DNA of 64,000 nt, from assembly GCF_034928825.1 (NCBI RefSeq), contig NZ_JAYFUL010000009.1, positions 1-64,000 of the forward strand, in the 5' to 3' direction. This document shows, in pieces, positions 16,030-25,577 of the stretch. A model generated the notes under the pieces. It ran no database searches. It saw only the letters and a list, made by a program, of their open reading frames with translations, and was not told the origin of the DNA. Made by a program: the position numbers and the translations under genes. The DNA comes from Arcicella aquatica. GTDB taxonomy: Bacteria > Bacteroidota > Bacteroidia > Cytophagales > Spirosomataceae. Position 1 is the first letter of the stretch; each line of letters opens with the position of its first letter.

Positions 16030-17475
16030 TTACAATGATAGTTCACTTCTTAAAATGGGCATCGACATACAATGCGAGCCACCCCTTGCTCTGGATAACT
16101 CGGCTGACGGAAGCATAATAAATGTATTTTGAACCGTTTCGGGCGAACGCTTTCCTGATTCAAAATCATTTAATAAATCTTCCATTTTGATGGTTTCAAA
16201 CCCCATTTCTCTGAAAGCCTCAAGGGTTTTATCGTTTCTATCATACCCAATCACAACCCCTTCTTTTACAGCCAGTAAATTACAAGAGTCTGTCCATTGT
16301 TCTCTGGCACCATAAGGAAATTCATTATTGCCAGAATAAATAAATTTCACATCTAATGGTTGAACGCCAAGGTCATAAATAGAAATTTCGGTTAATAATT
16401 CCTCTAAGCTAGCTATTTCACGAGGTTCATGTGCCTCTCCACGACGAAACTGAACAATGTGTACTTGTTCTGCTTTCTTGGAAGGTAACAAGCCTGCTTT
16501 AATTAAAACCTCATCTTCTGCTTGTAGTTGTGGTTTAGCCAACGAACCCAACAATACCCACATATTACGTTTTACTTGCGTAAAAACGGTATCAATGTGC
16601 ATATAATCACGTTTGTTTGGAATCTTTACCAACGTAATTTTATCTACTATTTTCTTTTCAAATAGAATCTTAATGACTTGTTTGGCTGCATTTACGGTGG
16701 TTCTTTCTGAAATGCCAATCAATAAATGATTTTTTGCTACCATCATTACATCGCCCCCTTCCAACGTCGTTTGTGCTTCGTTAGCTTCGTATTCTGGTAA
16801 TAAGAAAAGCGTTTCGTTATCAGGTATTTCTATCAGATTTTTACGAACAGTATCAAAAATTGGGTGATTGAAAAAGATATACTGAACCAACAATGCCTCG
16901 CGAGTACGCGCTTGTTTTTTAGGACGGTTCAGTAGAATATGATTGTTGATGGTAATGCCAATATCACGCGTAAAAATAAAATTTGGAATAGGCGGAAAAA
17001 GCATTTCTCCAGATGGTGTACTACCTGAAATCAAGGTTTTCGCTAATTCGATAGGAGGGAGGTTGTAAAGCTCATCATGCGTACTATACCATTCTTTCTC
17101 TATCGCACAGGCAGCAGCTACTAGCTTCATCCTCACTAAATCATCCTCTAAAATATCAGATAATAATTTTTGAAGTTCTATTACTTTGTCAGAATTGAAA
17201 TATGCTGGATGGTCCGGTTTAAAGAAGTTACGGTCTTTATCGGCATCAATAGCAGCTAATTTACCTTTAATTTTATCAGGGTCAAGAAAATAGAGCAAGG
17301 TTTTTACATAAAAATCATACTCTTGGCGACGCATCGTATCTAAATGCACAATGTCTTCAAAAAGCCAGTCTTGTGCTTTTGAAGGCACTACTTTCCCTAA
17401 ACCGCTATCTGGACTATGTATGAGCAATCGCCTAAGTGTGCCTACTTCAGAAGAAACTTGGATGAGATTTTCCAT
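16030..17475 (-). CDS. Arginine deiminase family protein
   Basis: This roughly 480-residue protein carries the full deiminase set: FTRDIGITINNHIL, TLEGGDVMMVAKNHLLIG (Glu/Asp), YMHIDTVFTQV (His), NEFPYGAREQWTDSCN and the catalytic cysteine in RGGSHCMSMPI. It should convert arginine to citrulline and ammonia. It is longer than classical ArcA (about 410), a form common in Bacteroidota. Two starts, 17475 and 17481, differ by two residues; I use MENLIQVSSEVG. It heads a minus-strand unit with ctlX and is divergent from sufC. Confidence 0.9.
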   Translation of the reverse strand: MENLIQVSSEVGTLRRLLIHSPDSGLGKVVPSKAQDWLFEDIVHLDTMRRQEYDFYVKTLLYFLDPDKIKGKLAAIDADKDRNFFKPDHPAYFNSDKVIELQKLLSDILEDDLVRMKLVAAACAIEKEWYSTHDELYNLPPIELAKTLISGSTPSGEMLFPPIPNFIFTRDIGITINNHILLNRPKKQARTREALLVQYIFFNHPIFDTVRKNLIEIPDNETLFLLPEYEANEAQTTLEGGDVMMVAKNHLLIGISERTTVNAAKQVIKILFEKKIVDKITLVKIPNKRDYMHIDTVFTQVKRNMWVLLGSLAKPQLQAEDEVLIKAGLLPSKKAEQVHIVQFRRGEAHEPREIASLEELLTEISIYDLGVQPLDVKFIYSGNNEFPYGAREQWTDSCNLLAVKEGVVIGYDRNDKTLEAFREMGFETIKMEDLLNDFESGKRSPETVQNTFIMLPSAELSRARGGSHCMSMPILRSELSL

Positions 17476-17481
17476 AAACAA

Positions 17482-17876
17482 TGATTAATAAAATCTGATT
17501 TCTCGCAAGTACTCATAATTTTTTAGCAATGTCAAGCCTGTTTTGAAAGGTAATTTTGAAAACATACCCTATTGAATTTAAACCCTGTTTTTAATGAATA
17601 ATTTTTTTAGAAAATAATATGAGTTTTGAACAGTTCATCTTGATTTTAAACTTCATCTTGAGATTTTATTCTTAATAAAAGGCTAAAAATATAGTAATAA
17701 GCAAACTTTTTTCAATTACTTAGAGTTGTTCTAAATAAAGTGTAGTATTTAAAAAATACAATATTTAATTTTGTATCATGATTGGGAAAATTGTGTTTGA
17801 TTTCTCCATTTGGGAATTATTAAACTAACGAAACAATTGTACCCCATAAATCAAGGTTTAGAAATTAATAGATAAA
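17482..17876. other. 395-bp gap between divergent arginine deiminase and sufC
   Basis: No coding potential seen. It must hold promoters for both sides. TAATTTTG at 17766-17773 fits the -7 form for the suf unit and would give a leader near 100 nt, though the -33 element is weak. In many relatives sufB would sit in this place; no fragment of it is visible. Confidence 0.5.
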
Positions 17877-18653
17877 ATGCTCAAAATAGACAATTTACAG
17901 GCGAAAATTGGGGAGAAGCAAATCCTCAGAGGAATTAATCTTGAAGTTAAAGCGGGTGAAGTACACGCAATCATGGGACCAAACGGTTCTGGTAAAAGTA
18001 CTTTGGCTTCAGTATTAGCAGGACGCGAAGATTACGAAGTAACTGCTGGAAGCGTAGATTTTAACGGAACAGATTTATTAGAATTAGCAGCTGAAGAACG
18101 TGCAGCAGAAGGTGTTTTCTTGGCTTTCCAATATCCAGTTGAAATCCCTGGGGTTTCAACAACCAACTTTTTGAAAACTGCTGTTAACGAGATTCGTAAA
18201 TATCGTGGTGAAGAACCAATGGATGCCGTACAGTTTTTAAAGATGTTCAAACAGAAAATGGCTTATGTAAATATTGACCAATCTTTGTTGAACCGTGCTC
18301 TGAACGAAGGTTTTTCTGGTGGTGAGAAAAAGAAAAATGAGATTTTCCAAATGGCAGTACTAGAACCTAAATTAGCCATTTTGGATGAAACAGATTCAGG
18401 TCTTGATATTGATGCACTTCGTATCGTAGCAGAGGGAGTAAACAAATTGAAATCTCCGGACAATGCTGTCATCGTAGTTACTCACTATCAACGTTTGTTA
18501 GATTATATCGTTCCTGATTTTGTTCACGTATTATACAAAGGACGTATCGTAAAATCTGGTACTAAAGAATTAGCTTTAGAATTAGAAGAAAGAGGTTACG
18601 ACTGGATTAAGGCAGAAGTAGATGCTGAAGAATTGGGTGAAACAATCGCTTAA
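17877..18653 (+). CDS. sufC: Fe-S assembly ATPase SufC
   Basis: SufC is the ABC ATPase of the SufBCD scaffold and drives cluster assembly in the cytoplasm. The 258 residues show Walker A (GPNGSGKS), Q-loop (FQYPVEIPG), signature (FSGGEKKKNE), Walker B with D-loop (LAILDETDSGLD) and the H-loop (VVTHYQRLLDYI). It opens the suf unit; sufD follows after 61 bp. Its obligatory partner sufB is not in this window. Confidence 0.97.
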   Translation: MLKIDNLQAKIGEKQILRGINLEVKAGEVHAIMGPNGSGKSTLASVLAGREDYEVTAGSVDFNGTDLLELAAEERAAEGVFLAFQYPVEIPGVSTTNFLKTAVNEIRKYRGEEPMDAVQFLKMFKQKMAYVNIDQSLLNRALNEGFSGGEKKKNEIFQMAVLEPKLAILDETDSGLDIDALRIVAEGVNKLKSPDNAVIVVTHYQRLLDYIVPDFVHVLYKGRIVKSGTKELALELEERGYDWIKAEVDAEELGETIA

Positions 18654-18714
18654 TTGAATAGAGATTTTTATTGCGTATTAGGCAACTAATACTGCATCAA
18701 TATCAATTATTAAC

Positions 18715-20031
18715 ATGGATAATAAAGATTCATTAAAGGCTCAATTGATTTCAGACTTTCAGGCCATTGAAGGACGCATGAATGGAGAAGCAAAATCTCC
18801 TGTTCATCAAGTTCGTCAAGAAGCCTTGAAAACGTTTGAAACCTTGGGTTTTCCGACGATAAAACACGAAGAATGGAAGTATTCTAATGTCAAAAACTTG
18901 ATTAATCAAGCATTTGAATTCAATGCTCCTTCTGATTTTTCAGCACAAGATGTAGCGGATTCTTCTATTCCTAATCTTGAAGGTAATATACTTTACTTTG
19001 TAAATGGTGTTTACAATGCCGAGCTTTCGTCAATTGTAAGTCCAAGCTCAGAATTACAGATTTTAACTTTTGCAGAAGCTGTTAAACAAGAGCCTGCATT
19101 AGTAGAACAGTATTTTAATAAATATTCTGATTCAGCAAGCAATGCTTTCACGGCATTGAATACTGCCTTTGCTCACAACGGAATTTTTGTGCATGTTCCT
19201 GCTAATAAAGTAGTAGAACAACCTGTCATTTTAAGATTCATCGCTGATGCTCGTAATGTAAATGTAGCATCACAACCAAGAAATTTGATTGTTGTAGGCA
19301 AACGTTCACAAGTACAAATTGCAGAAGCTTATCGTTCATTGGGTGATAATTCTTCGTTTACCAATGCTGTAACTGAATTTGTGGTAGAAGAAGAAGCAAA
19401 CGTTCACTACTACAAAGTTCAGAACGAATCTGATAAAGCTTATCACATTGGTACTACATCGGTACTTCAAGCTGGTAAATCAGTTTTTACTGCCAATACA
19501 GTAACTGCCAATGGTGGTTTTGTACGTAACAATTTGAATATCAAAATTGATGGTGAATATGCAGAAGCAAATATGTTTGGCTTATACATTCCAAACAAAA
19601 AACAGCATATTGATAACCATACTGTTGTAGACCACGCTAAGCCAAATTCAGAATCGCACGAATTGTATAAAGGAATTTTGAAAGACAATTCAGTGGGCGT
19701 TTTCAATGGTAAAATATTTGTTCGTCAGGACGCTCAGAAAACAAACGCTTTTCAATCTTGCAAAAACGTATTGATGTCTGAAAATGCTTCGATGAACACG
19801 AAGCCACAATTGGAAATCTGGGCTGATGATGTAAAATGTTCGCATGGTACTACTACTGGTCAATTGAACGAAGATGCTTTGTTTTATATGCAAGCACGTG
19901 GGATTTCAAAAGACTCAGCAAGAGCATTATTGATGTTGGCTTTTGCTCAGGAAGTAATTGACAAAATGCAAATTCCAGCGATTAAAGAGTACTTACAGGA
20001 ATTGATTATTGATAAGATTTATCAGGGATAA
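18715..20031 (+). CDS. sufD: Fe-S assembly protein SufD
   Basis: SufD pairs with SufB and SufC in the scaffold complex and helps bring in iron. The 438-residue protein has the usual N-terminal helical part (IKHEEWKYSNVKNL), a long beta-helix middle, and the conserved end DDVKCSHGTTTGQLNEDALFY with its Cys and His. It reads as SufD rather than SufB because it is short and lacks SufB's multi-cysteine N-terminus. It lies between sufC and sufS. Confidence 0.95.
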   Translation: MDNKDSLKAQLISDFQAIEGRMNGEAKSPVHQVRQEALKTFETLGFPTIKHEEWKYSNVKNLINQAFEFNAPSDFSAQDVADSSIPNLEGNILYFVNGVYNAELSSIVSPSSELQILTFAEAVKQEPALVEQYFNKYSDSASNAFTALNTAFAHNGIFVHVPANKVVEQPVILRFIADARNVNVASQPRNLIVVGKRSQVQIAEAYRSLGDNSSFTNAVTEFVVEEEANVHYYKVQNESDKAYHIGTTSVLQAGKSVFTANTVTANGGFVRNNLNIKIDGEYAEANMFGLYIPNKKQHIDNHTVVDHAKPNSESHELYKGILKDNSVGVFNGKIFVRQDAQKTNAFQSCKNVLMSENASMNTKPQLEIWADDVKCSHGTTTGQLNEDALFYMQARGISKDSARALLMLAFAQEVIDKMQIPAIKEYLQELIIDKIYQG

Positions 20032-20124
20032 TATACGCAGGAGAGTAGTATTTTACCATAACCTTTGTTGAGGTAAAATGCTGGAAAGATGATTTGCTAA
20101 AGCAAAAAAAGCACCATTGAAACC

Positions 20125-21357
20125 ATGATAACGACCGATATTTTAGATATACAAAAAATAAGAGCTGATTTCCCTATTCTTGACCAAGAAATAAACGGAA
20201 AAAAATTGGTTTATTTTGATAATGCCGCTACTACGCAAAAGCCAACAGCCGTTATTGATGCCATTGCTCATTATTATAATTTTGATAATGCCAATATTCA
20301 CAGAGGAATTCACACACTAGCGGAAAGGGCTACGCGTGACTTTGAAGCTTCGAGAGAAGCCGTTCGTGAATTTTTGGGTGCGTCTTCTACTGAAGAGATT
20401 ATTTTTACGTCTGGTACTACCCAAGGAATTAATTTGGTAGCAAGTACTTTTGGTAGGAAATTTATCAAAGAAGGCGATGAAATTATTGTGTCGGGCATGG
20501 AACACCATTCCAACATTGTGCCTTGGCAAATGCTTTGTGAAGAAAAAGGAATAACGCTAAAAGTGATTCCTGTCACTGAACAAGGTGAATTGGATATGGA
20601 AGCGTATGAAAATTTACTTTCTGAGAAAGTAAAACTAGTAGCGGTAAACCATGTGTCTAATTCATTGGGAACAATCAATCCTGTGAAAGAAATTATTGCT
20701 TTAGCCCACGAATATGGTGCTAAAGTATTAATTGATGGCGCTCAGGCTACTTCACATTTTAACATAGATGTGCAAGATTTGGATGCTGATTTTTATGCGT
20801 TTTCAGCGCATAAATTATACGGACCAACTGGTATGGGTGCTTTGTATGGCAAAAAAGAATTATTGAATGCTATGCCTCCATACATGGGGGGTGGTGAAAT
20901 GATTAAGGATGTTACCTTCGAAAAAACCACTTATAATGAATTGCCTTATAAGTTTGAAGCCGGTACGCCTAACATTGCGGATGTAGTGGCGCTAAAAACA
21001 GCGTTAGAATATGCTGATGCACTTGGAAGAGAGAACATCGCTGCACATGAAGATATGCTGTTGAGCTATGCAACTGAGCAATTATCTGAGATTGAAGGAT
21101 TGAGAATTATCGGTCAAGCCAAGAAAAAAGTATCTGTATTGAGCTTTGTGATTGATGGAATACATCACCAAGATATTGGCGTATTGCTTGATAACCAAGG
21201 AATAGCCGTAAGAACGGGGCATCACTGTACACAGCCTTTGATGCAAAGATTTAATTTACTTGGAACTTCAAGAGCCTCTTTTGCGGTTTATAACACGATA
21301 GAGGAGATTGATAGATTAGTGGCAGGTATTCATCGAGTAAAGAAAATGTTATTGTAG
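20125..21357 (+). CDS. sufS: Cysteine desulfurase SufS
   Basis: This PLP enzyme removes sulfur from cysteine and passes it to SufE. In 410 residues one sees YFDNAATTQKP, the SGMEHHSNIVPW His, the PLP lysine in FYAFSAHKLYGPTGMG, and the short catalytic-loop cysteine in RTGHHCTQPLM typical of group II desulfurases. The sufE partner follows 46 bp after the stop. Confidence 0.97.
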   Translation: MITTDILDIQKIRADFPILDQEINGKKLVYFDNAATTQKPTAVIDAIAHYYNFDNANIHRGIHTLAERATRDFEASREAVREFLGASSTEEIIFTSGTTQGINLVASTFGRKFIKEGDEIIVSGMEHHSNIVPWQMLCEEKGITLKVIPVTEQGELDMEAYENLLSEKVKLVAVNHVSNSLGTINPVKEIIALAHEYGAKVLIDGAQATSHFNIDVQDLDADFYAFSAHKLYGPTGMGALYGKKELLNAMPPYMGGGEMIKDVTFEKTTYNELPYKFEAGTPNIADVVALKTALEYADALGRENIAAHEDMLLSYATEQLSEIEGLRIIGQAKKKVSVLSFVIDGIHHQDIGVLLDNQGIAVRTGHHCTQPLMQRFNLLGTSRASFAVYNTIEEIDRLVAGIHRVKKMLL

Positions 21358-21403
21358 TTTGTAAAAGAGGATTAGCTGAATTACAAATTATTCAAAATAA
21401 TTT

Positions 21404-21823
21404 ATGACTATCAACGAAACACAAGACGAAATCATTGATGAGTTTGCACTTTTTGACGATTGGGCAGATAAATACGAATACATCATTGATTTGGGTAAAA
21501 AGTTAAAAGGTTTGCCAGAAGAGCAAAAAACAGAAGATAATATCATCAAGGGTTGCCAAAGTAGGGTTTGGCTGAATGCTAAATTTGAAGATAATAAATT
21601 ATTGTTTGAAGCAGATTCTGAAGCAATCATCGTAAAAGGTTTGGTGAATATGTTAATCAGAGTATTATCTGGCCATACCCCCGAAGAAATTACTGCTGCT
21701 AATTTGTATTTTATTGATAAAATTGGAATGACTTCGCATTTAGCTCAAACTCGTTCAAATGGGTTGGCTTCAATGGTAAAGCAAATGAAAAATTATGCTA
21801 TTGCCTATGGATTGAAGGCTTAG
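21404..21823 (+). CDS. sufE: Sulfur acceptor SufE
   Basis: A 139-residue SufE-family protein with the acceptor cysteine in IIKGCQSRVWL and the helix motif DWADKYEYIIDLGKKL. It takes persulfide from SufS and hands it to the SufBCD scaffold. Size and motif spacing are normal. It sits directly downstream of sufS. Confidence 0.96.
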   Translation: MTINETQDEIIDEFALFDDWADKYEYIIDLGKKLKGLPEEQKTEDNIIKGCQSRVWLNAKFEDNKLLFEADSEAIIVKGLVNMLIRVLSGHTPEEITAANLYFIDKIGMTSHLAQTRSNGLASMVKQMKNYAIAYGLKA

Positions 21824-21870
21824 TTTTTCAGAAAATAAATAGTAGAAATTCATAATCATTGATAGAAATC

Positions 21871-22182
21871 ATGTCGGAAGTAGATTTAAAAGAAGAGGTA
21901 ATCAGAGCATTAAAGGGCGTATATGACCCAGAAATTCCTGTGGATGTATATGAACTAGGATTGATTTACGATATTAAAGTTTTTCCAGTAAACAATATTT
22001 ACATTTTGATGACTTTAACATCACCTTCATGCCCATCTGCTGAGGCCATTCCTGTTGAAATCGAGCAGAAAATTCGTGAGATTGAAGGAGTAACAGATGT
22101 AAGTGTTGAATTAACTTTTGACCCCCCATATTCACAAGACATGATGTCTGAGTCGGCCAAATTGGAACTTGGTTTTATGTAA
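21871..22182 (+). CDS. MIP18 / DUF59 SUF-associated protein
   Basis: I use the ATG at 21871 (MSEVDLKEEVIRALKGVYDP); the upstream TTG would add only four residues. The 103-residue MIP18 domain shows VYDPEIPVDVYELGLIYDI, the TLTSPSCPSAEAIP loop with its conserved cysteine, and LTFDPPYSQDMMSE. Relatives (SufT, PaaD, eukaryotic CIA2) aid Fe-S maturation. It is the last gene of the suf unit and is followed by a terminator. Confidence 0.93.
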   Translation: MSEVDLKEEVIRALKGVYDPEIPVDVYELGLIYDIKVFPVNNIYILMTLTSPSCPSAEAIPVEIEQKIREIEGVTDVSVELTFDPPYSQDMMSESAKLELGFM

Positions 22183-22207
22183 TTGTGTTTTGAATCAGAT
22201 TGCCCCA

Positions 22208-22240
22208 CTAATGATTGTTAATCATTAGGTATATATTTTT
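22208..22240 (+). terminator. Terminator of the suf unit
   Basis: CTAATGATT (22208-22216) pairs with AATCATTAG (22220-22228) around a 3-nt loop; a T-rich stretch follows to about 22240. Confidence 0.7.
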
Positions 22241-22325
22241 ATTACAAGACAAAATCATATTTGAAGTGTTTCTTTGAAGGACAATTTTCAAATTGACTAT
22301 TTTTCAAATTTTCAAACTTTATATT

Positions 22326-22742
22326 ATGTACCCAGAACATTTAGTAGCTCCAATGCGTGCTGACATCGTAGAAGGAGGATTTACAGAATTAAAATCAGCT
22401 ACAGAAGTTGATCAAGTATTGGCTGAAAAAGGAACGACGTTGGTATTTATCAACTCGGTTTGTGGTTGTTCAGCTCGTACTGCTCGTCCAGGTGTAAAAG
22501 AAGCTGTTTGGAACTCTGCTAAAAAACCAGAACATTTAGTGACAGTTTTTGCAGGTGTTGACCAAGAAGCGACTCAAAAAGTTCGTGAATATCATTTACC
22601 TTATCCTCCGTCTTCTCCATCAGTAGCATTGTTTAAAGATGGTGAATTGGTTCATTTTGTAGAACGCCACCACATCGAAGGTCGTTCGGCTGAAATGATT
22701 GCAGGACATTTGGAAATGGTTTTTGACGAATTTTGTGCATAG
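22326..22742 (+). CDS. Bacilliredoxin (BrxA/BrxB, YphP/YqiW family)
   Basis: The ATG at 22326 (MYPEHLVAPMRADIVEGGF) gives a 138-residue protein of the family's usual length. The active motif is CGCS in INSVCGCSARTARPGV. Bacilliredoxins strip bacillithiol from mixed disulfides after oxidative stress; whether this organism makes bacillithiol cannot be seen here. It follows the suf terminator and is a separate unit. Confidence 0.92.
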   Translation: MYPEHLVAPMRADIVEGGFTELKSATEVDQVLAEKGTTLVFINSVCGCSARTARPGVKEAVWNSAKKPEHLVTVFAGVDQEATQKVREYHLPYPPSSPSVALFKDGELVHFVERHHIEGRSAEMIAGHLEMVFDEFCA

Positions 22743-22760
22743 TATCAAATACTTTCCAAT

Positions 22761-22797
22761 AAAAAGCAGGCTTTCAATACTTGAAAGCCTGCTTTTT
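22761..22797. terminator. Bidirectional terminator, bacilliredoxin / TPR gene
   Basis: AAAAAGCAGGCTTTCAA (22761-22777) pairs perfectly over 17 bp with 22781-22797 around loop TAC. A runs and T runs flank it, so it works for both convergent genes. Confidence 0.93.
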
Positions 22798-22811
22798 ATG
22801 TAATTCGCCTT

Positions 22812-24212
22812 TTATTTTTTGTATTGCTCAATAATCCTGAATATTGTCTTTTGCGTTTCTAAGCTTTTGAAATATTCAAACATTAATTCATGCCCTTCAT
22901 AGCTGAGTACCAAAGCTGTTTCTAAATAATTAAAGGCTTCTTGATATTTTCCTGCTTTAATTAAATAAATGGATGCTCTATAATACAATTCGGCTTCTTC
23001 GGGCATAATATCAATAGCAGATACCATTAGTTCAGCCGCTAAATCAAAATCACCTTGTTCATGAACCAATGCCGACCATTTAATCCATGCTTCTGGATTA
23101 ATAGGCTCTAATTCAGCTGATTTTTGATAGGCTTCCATGCCAGAAGTGATATTCCCTAAGTTTGTTTCAGCATCAGCCAAAGCTAACCAGTAATATGCGT
23201 TTTGATCATCAAGGCTCAATGCTTTTTTGATAAAATGAATAGCCTCTATCCATCTCTTCATTTCGCACAAGCAAATTCCTACACCAAAATACCCGTCATC
23301 CCATTCAGCATCAAGCTGGATAGCATATTTGTAATAGTGGATGGCTTCTGAAAATCGTTCTTGACGTTCAATACTAGCTCCTAAGCAACAATACACTTCG
23401 GGACTGATGTCTTCGTGTTCCAAACAATAACGATAATTCTCTTCCGCTTTTTGCCAATTGCTCAAATTCATGTACGAATTTCCTAGATTGAAATAAGCAG
23501 ATGAAAATTTGTCATTAATGGCAATGGCATACTCATAAGCATCGGCAGCCTCTTCAAATTTGGCAAGCTTAGAATAAGCGATTCCAATATTGTACCAAGC
23601 ATTTTCAGAGAATGGGTCAGTATCAATAAACTGCTGATAGTAAGGTAGCGATTCTTCTAATTTACCAATCTCATCCAAACTATTGGCTAGTTCATATAGC
23701 GCATTTTCATTCTTGATGTTGGCTTCAATCGCTTGTTTAAAAGCTGCTACAGCATTGTGGTGCTTACCCCAGCTTTGATAAGCCAAACCGATATGGAAAT
23801 ATACTTCGTCACGCTCTTCGGCAATGTCCAAAATCTCTGTTAAGAGTTCTATGGCAGTTTGGTAATCACCTTTCAGGTTATAAATAGTACTCTTCAGGTA
23901 AATGGTATCGCTATCCGAAGGATTGAAAATCTCAGCTTGCGTTACTACTTCCAAGGCCTCATCATGCTTGCCTTGGTTGGCTAGTAATTCTGCCTTACAG
24001 AGCATCAATTCTAAAGAATATGGATATTGTTCAAGGGCAATGTCACAGGCTTGCATGGCATCTTCTATCTTACCTTCTTCCATATAATGCTCTACGATTT
24101 GCTCGTAAGTATCAAGGTCAAAGAAAGAATTCTCCCTACGTTTGAGCATAGACTCAAAACGCCTCACTGAATGCAGTGTCTCTTCTTGGCGGTCTTCAAA
24201 ATCTTGTTCCAT
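22812..24212 (-). CDS. TPR-repeat protein
   Basis: The protein is almost wholly tetratricopeptide repeats, about twelve units of 34 residues (for instance ENAWYNIGIAYSKLAKFEEA, SSAYFNLGNSYMNLSNWQKA), so it is a helical scaffold for protein contacts. There is no signal peptide or catalytic domain. I start at MEQDFEDRQEE (24212); the longer reading would run through a 12-bp hairpin (24256-24267 with 24277-24288) that looks like leader sequence. Partner unknown. Confidence 0.85.
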   Translation of the reverse strand: MEQDFEDRQEETLHSVRRFESMLKRRENSFFDLDTYEQIVEHYMEEGKIEDAMQACDIALEQYPYSLELMLCKAELLANQGKHDEALEVVTQAEIFNPSDSDTIYLKSTIYNLKGDYQTAIELLTEILDIAEERDEVYFHIGLAYQSWGKHHNAVAAFKQAIEANIKNENALYELANSLDEIGKLEESLPYYQQFIDTDPFSENAWYNIGIAYSKLAKFEEAADAYEYAIAINDKFSSAYFNLGNSYMNLSNWQKAEENYRYCLEHEDISPEVYCCLGASIERQERFSEAIHYYKYAIQLDAEWDDGYFGVGICLCEMKRWIEAIHFIKKALSLDDQNAYYWLALADAETNLGNITSGMEAYQKSAELEPINPEAWIKWSALVHEQGDFDLAAELMVSAIDIMPEEAELYYRASIYLIKAGKYQEAFNYLETALVLSYEGHELMFEYFKSLETQKTIFRIIEQYKK

Positions 24213-24472
24213 CATTTGATTGCAGGGGGTGAGGTGATGTTTATCAGTGGCTGGAAAAACATTTATCAACATTATTGATAAATGTTTTAGGTTATGCCAA
24301 ACTCTCTTTATTGCTAAGATAATAAAAAAACTTTTAATTTACCAAAATTGGAATAGTAACATTCATCTTAGTTTCTATATTTAACTAACATATATCATAG
24401 GATAATTTTAGCTTTTTATGAAACATTTTTACGATACTTTCTAGCATTGTTACTACACTATTAATTTAAAAA

Positions 24473-25501
24473 CTATTTAGTATTATCGATGTATTTAGCT
24501 TTTAAAACAAAACAAATACGGTTTAAGGTTTCATCTAAGTCCCTGAATTTCAAACCTAATTGGTTTTTAACTTTATCATTGGCATAATAAAAGTGATGAC
24601 TTGATGTCAAAACCGTTTCTTTCGTAATTAACGGAGCTTTCCCTGTGAAATAACTTCTTACTGCTTCTACACGCCAAATAATAGCAGTTAAAAATTTACT
24701 TATTAACTTTCTGGGAGGCTTTTTATTGAGTAAGGTGGCTACTTTTTCAAAGAAATCTTTGTAAGAAACATAACCACTATTTAAAATAAACCTTTCTCCA
24801 GAAACATCTGAAGTCATTAACTGAAAAATACTCTCGGTTACATCTACGATATCTACGTAATTCAGGGTGCCTTTAGGATAGAAAGAGTGTTCTTCATTCG
24901 CATATTTGAATAATTGCGTACTACTTTTACACCAGTCGGCTTCTCCTAAAATCAATGAAGGATTTACAATCACCGATGCCAAACCTTCCGAAAAACCTCG
25001 CCAGACTTCCATCTCAGCCAAGTATTTAGATTTAGCATAATTAGAATTCAACGGACTTTCTTCCCAAGTTGCTTTTTCATCAATCGTAATGATAGACTCA
25101 TGCTTAGCTTCAATAGGAATTTTTCTGCCTAAAGCCGCTACTGAACTAACGAAACATATTTTTTCTACACCATGCGAAATACAACTATTCACAATATTGG
25201 CTGTACCTTCAATGTTGGTTTTAAACATAATGTCGCGGTCTTTGGGTGCAAAAGATACAATTGCCGCAGCATGTACAACCAAATCAACCTCCCTCATTAA
25301 TTCATCTAAAAACATTACATCCAAAATATCACCATCTTTCCAAGTGATTTCAGAAGCTATTTCTTTGATGAGTGATAAGTCGCTTGTACTTCTTTTTAAG
25401 CCAATTACTTGATAGCCAGCCTTTAAGAAACGCTTAGCTACAAAACTACCCACCAAGCCAGTAATGCCAGTGATTAGGATATTTTTAGGTTCTTGAATCA
25501 C
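24473..25501 (-). CDS. NAD-dependent epimerase/dehydratase (extended SDR)
   Basis: This SDR enzyme has the nucleotide motif ITGITGLVGSFVAKRF, the strand HAAAIVSF, and the catalytic YAKSK. A domain order similar to dihydroflavonol reductase-like SDRs is seen; substrate unknown. I place the start at the GTG at 25501 (IQEPKNILITG next), because a promoter -7 element at 25542-25549 leaves no in-frame ATG downstream of the probable transcription start, whereas the longer reading (to 25570) would begin upstream of that promoter. Confidence 0.82.
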   Translation of the reverse strand: MIQEPKNILITGITGLVGSFVAKRFLKAGYQVIGLKRSTSDLSLIKEIASEITWKDGDILDVMFLDELMREVDLVVHAAAIVSFAPKDRDIMFKTNIEGTANIVNSCISHGVEKICFVSSVAALGRKIPIEAKHESIITIDEKATWEESPLNSNYAKSKYLAEMEVWRGFSEGLASVIVNPSLILGEADWCKSSTQLFKYANEEHSFYPKGTLNYVDIVDVTESIFQLMTSDVSGERFILNSGYVSYKDFFEKVATLLNKKPPRKLISKFLTAIIWRVEAVRSYFTGKAPLITKETVLTSSHHFYYANDKVKNQLGLKFRDLDETLNRICFVLKAKYIDNTK

Positions 25502-25541
25502 AATAATTTTAACATAAAAACATTCATGTACATTTGTGTTA

Positions 25542-25570
25542 CAAAGGTAAATCCAAATCATCAGAATCAA
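25542..25570 (-). promoter_or_regulatory. Promoter of the epimerase gene
   Basis: On the minus strand TTG, an 18-bp spacer and TACCTTTG (-7, 25542-25549) match the Bacteroidota consensus. It fixes the start of the epimerase at or below 25535. Confidence 0.6.
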
Positions 25571-25577
25571 TTACAAA

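Noticed and set aside
24216..24272. Longer N-terminus for the TPR protein
   Set aside because: The extension falls in a hairpin-bearing leader and is unlike a TPR cap.
25502..25570. ATG start at 25570 for the epimerase
   Set aside because: A promoter -7 element lies downstream of that ATG, and the extension is not protein-like for an SDR.
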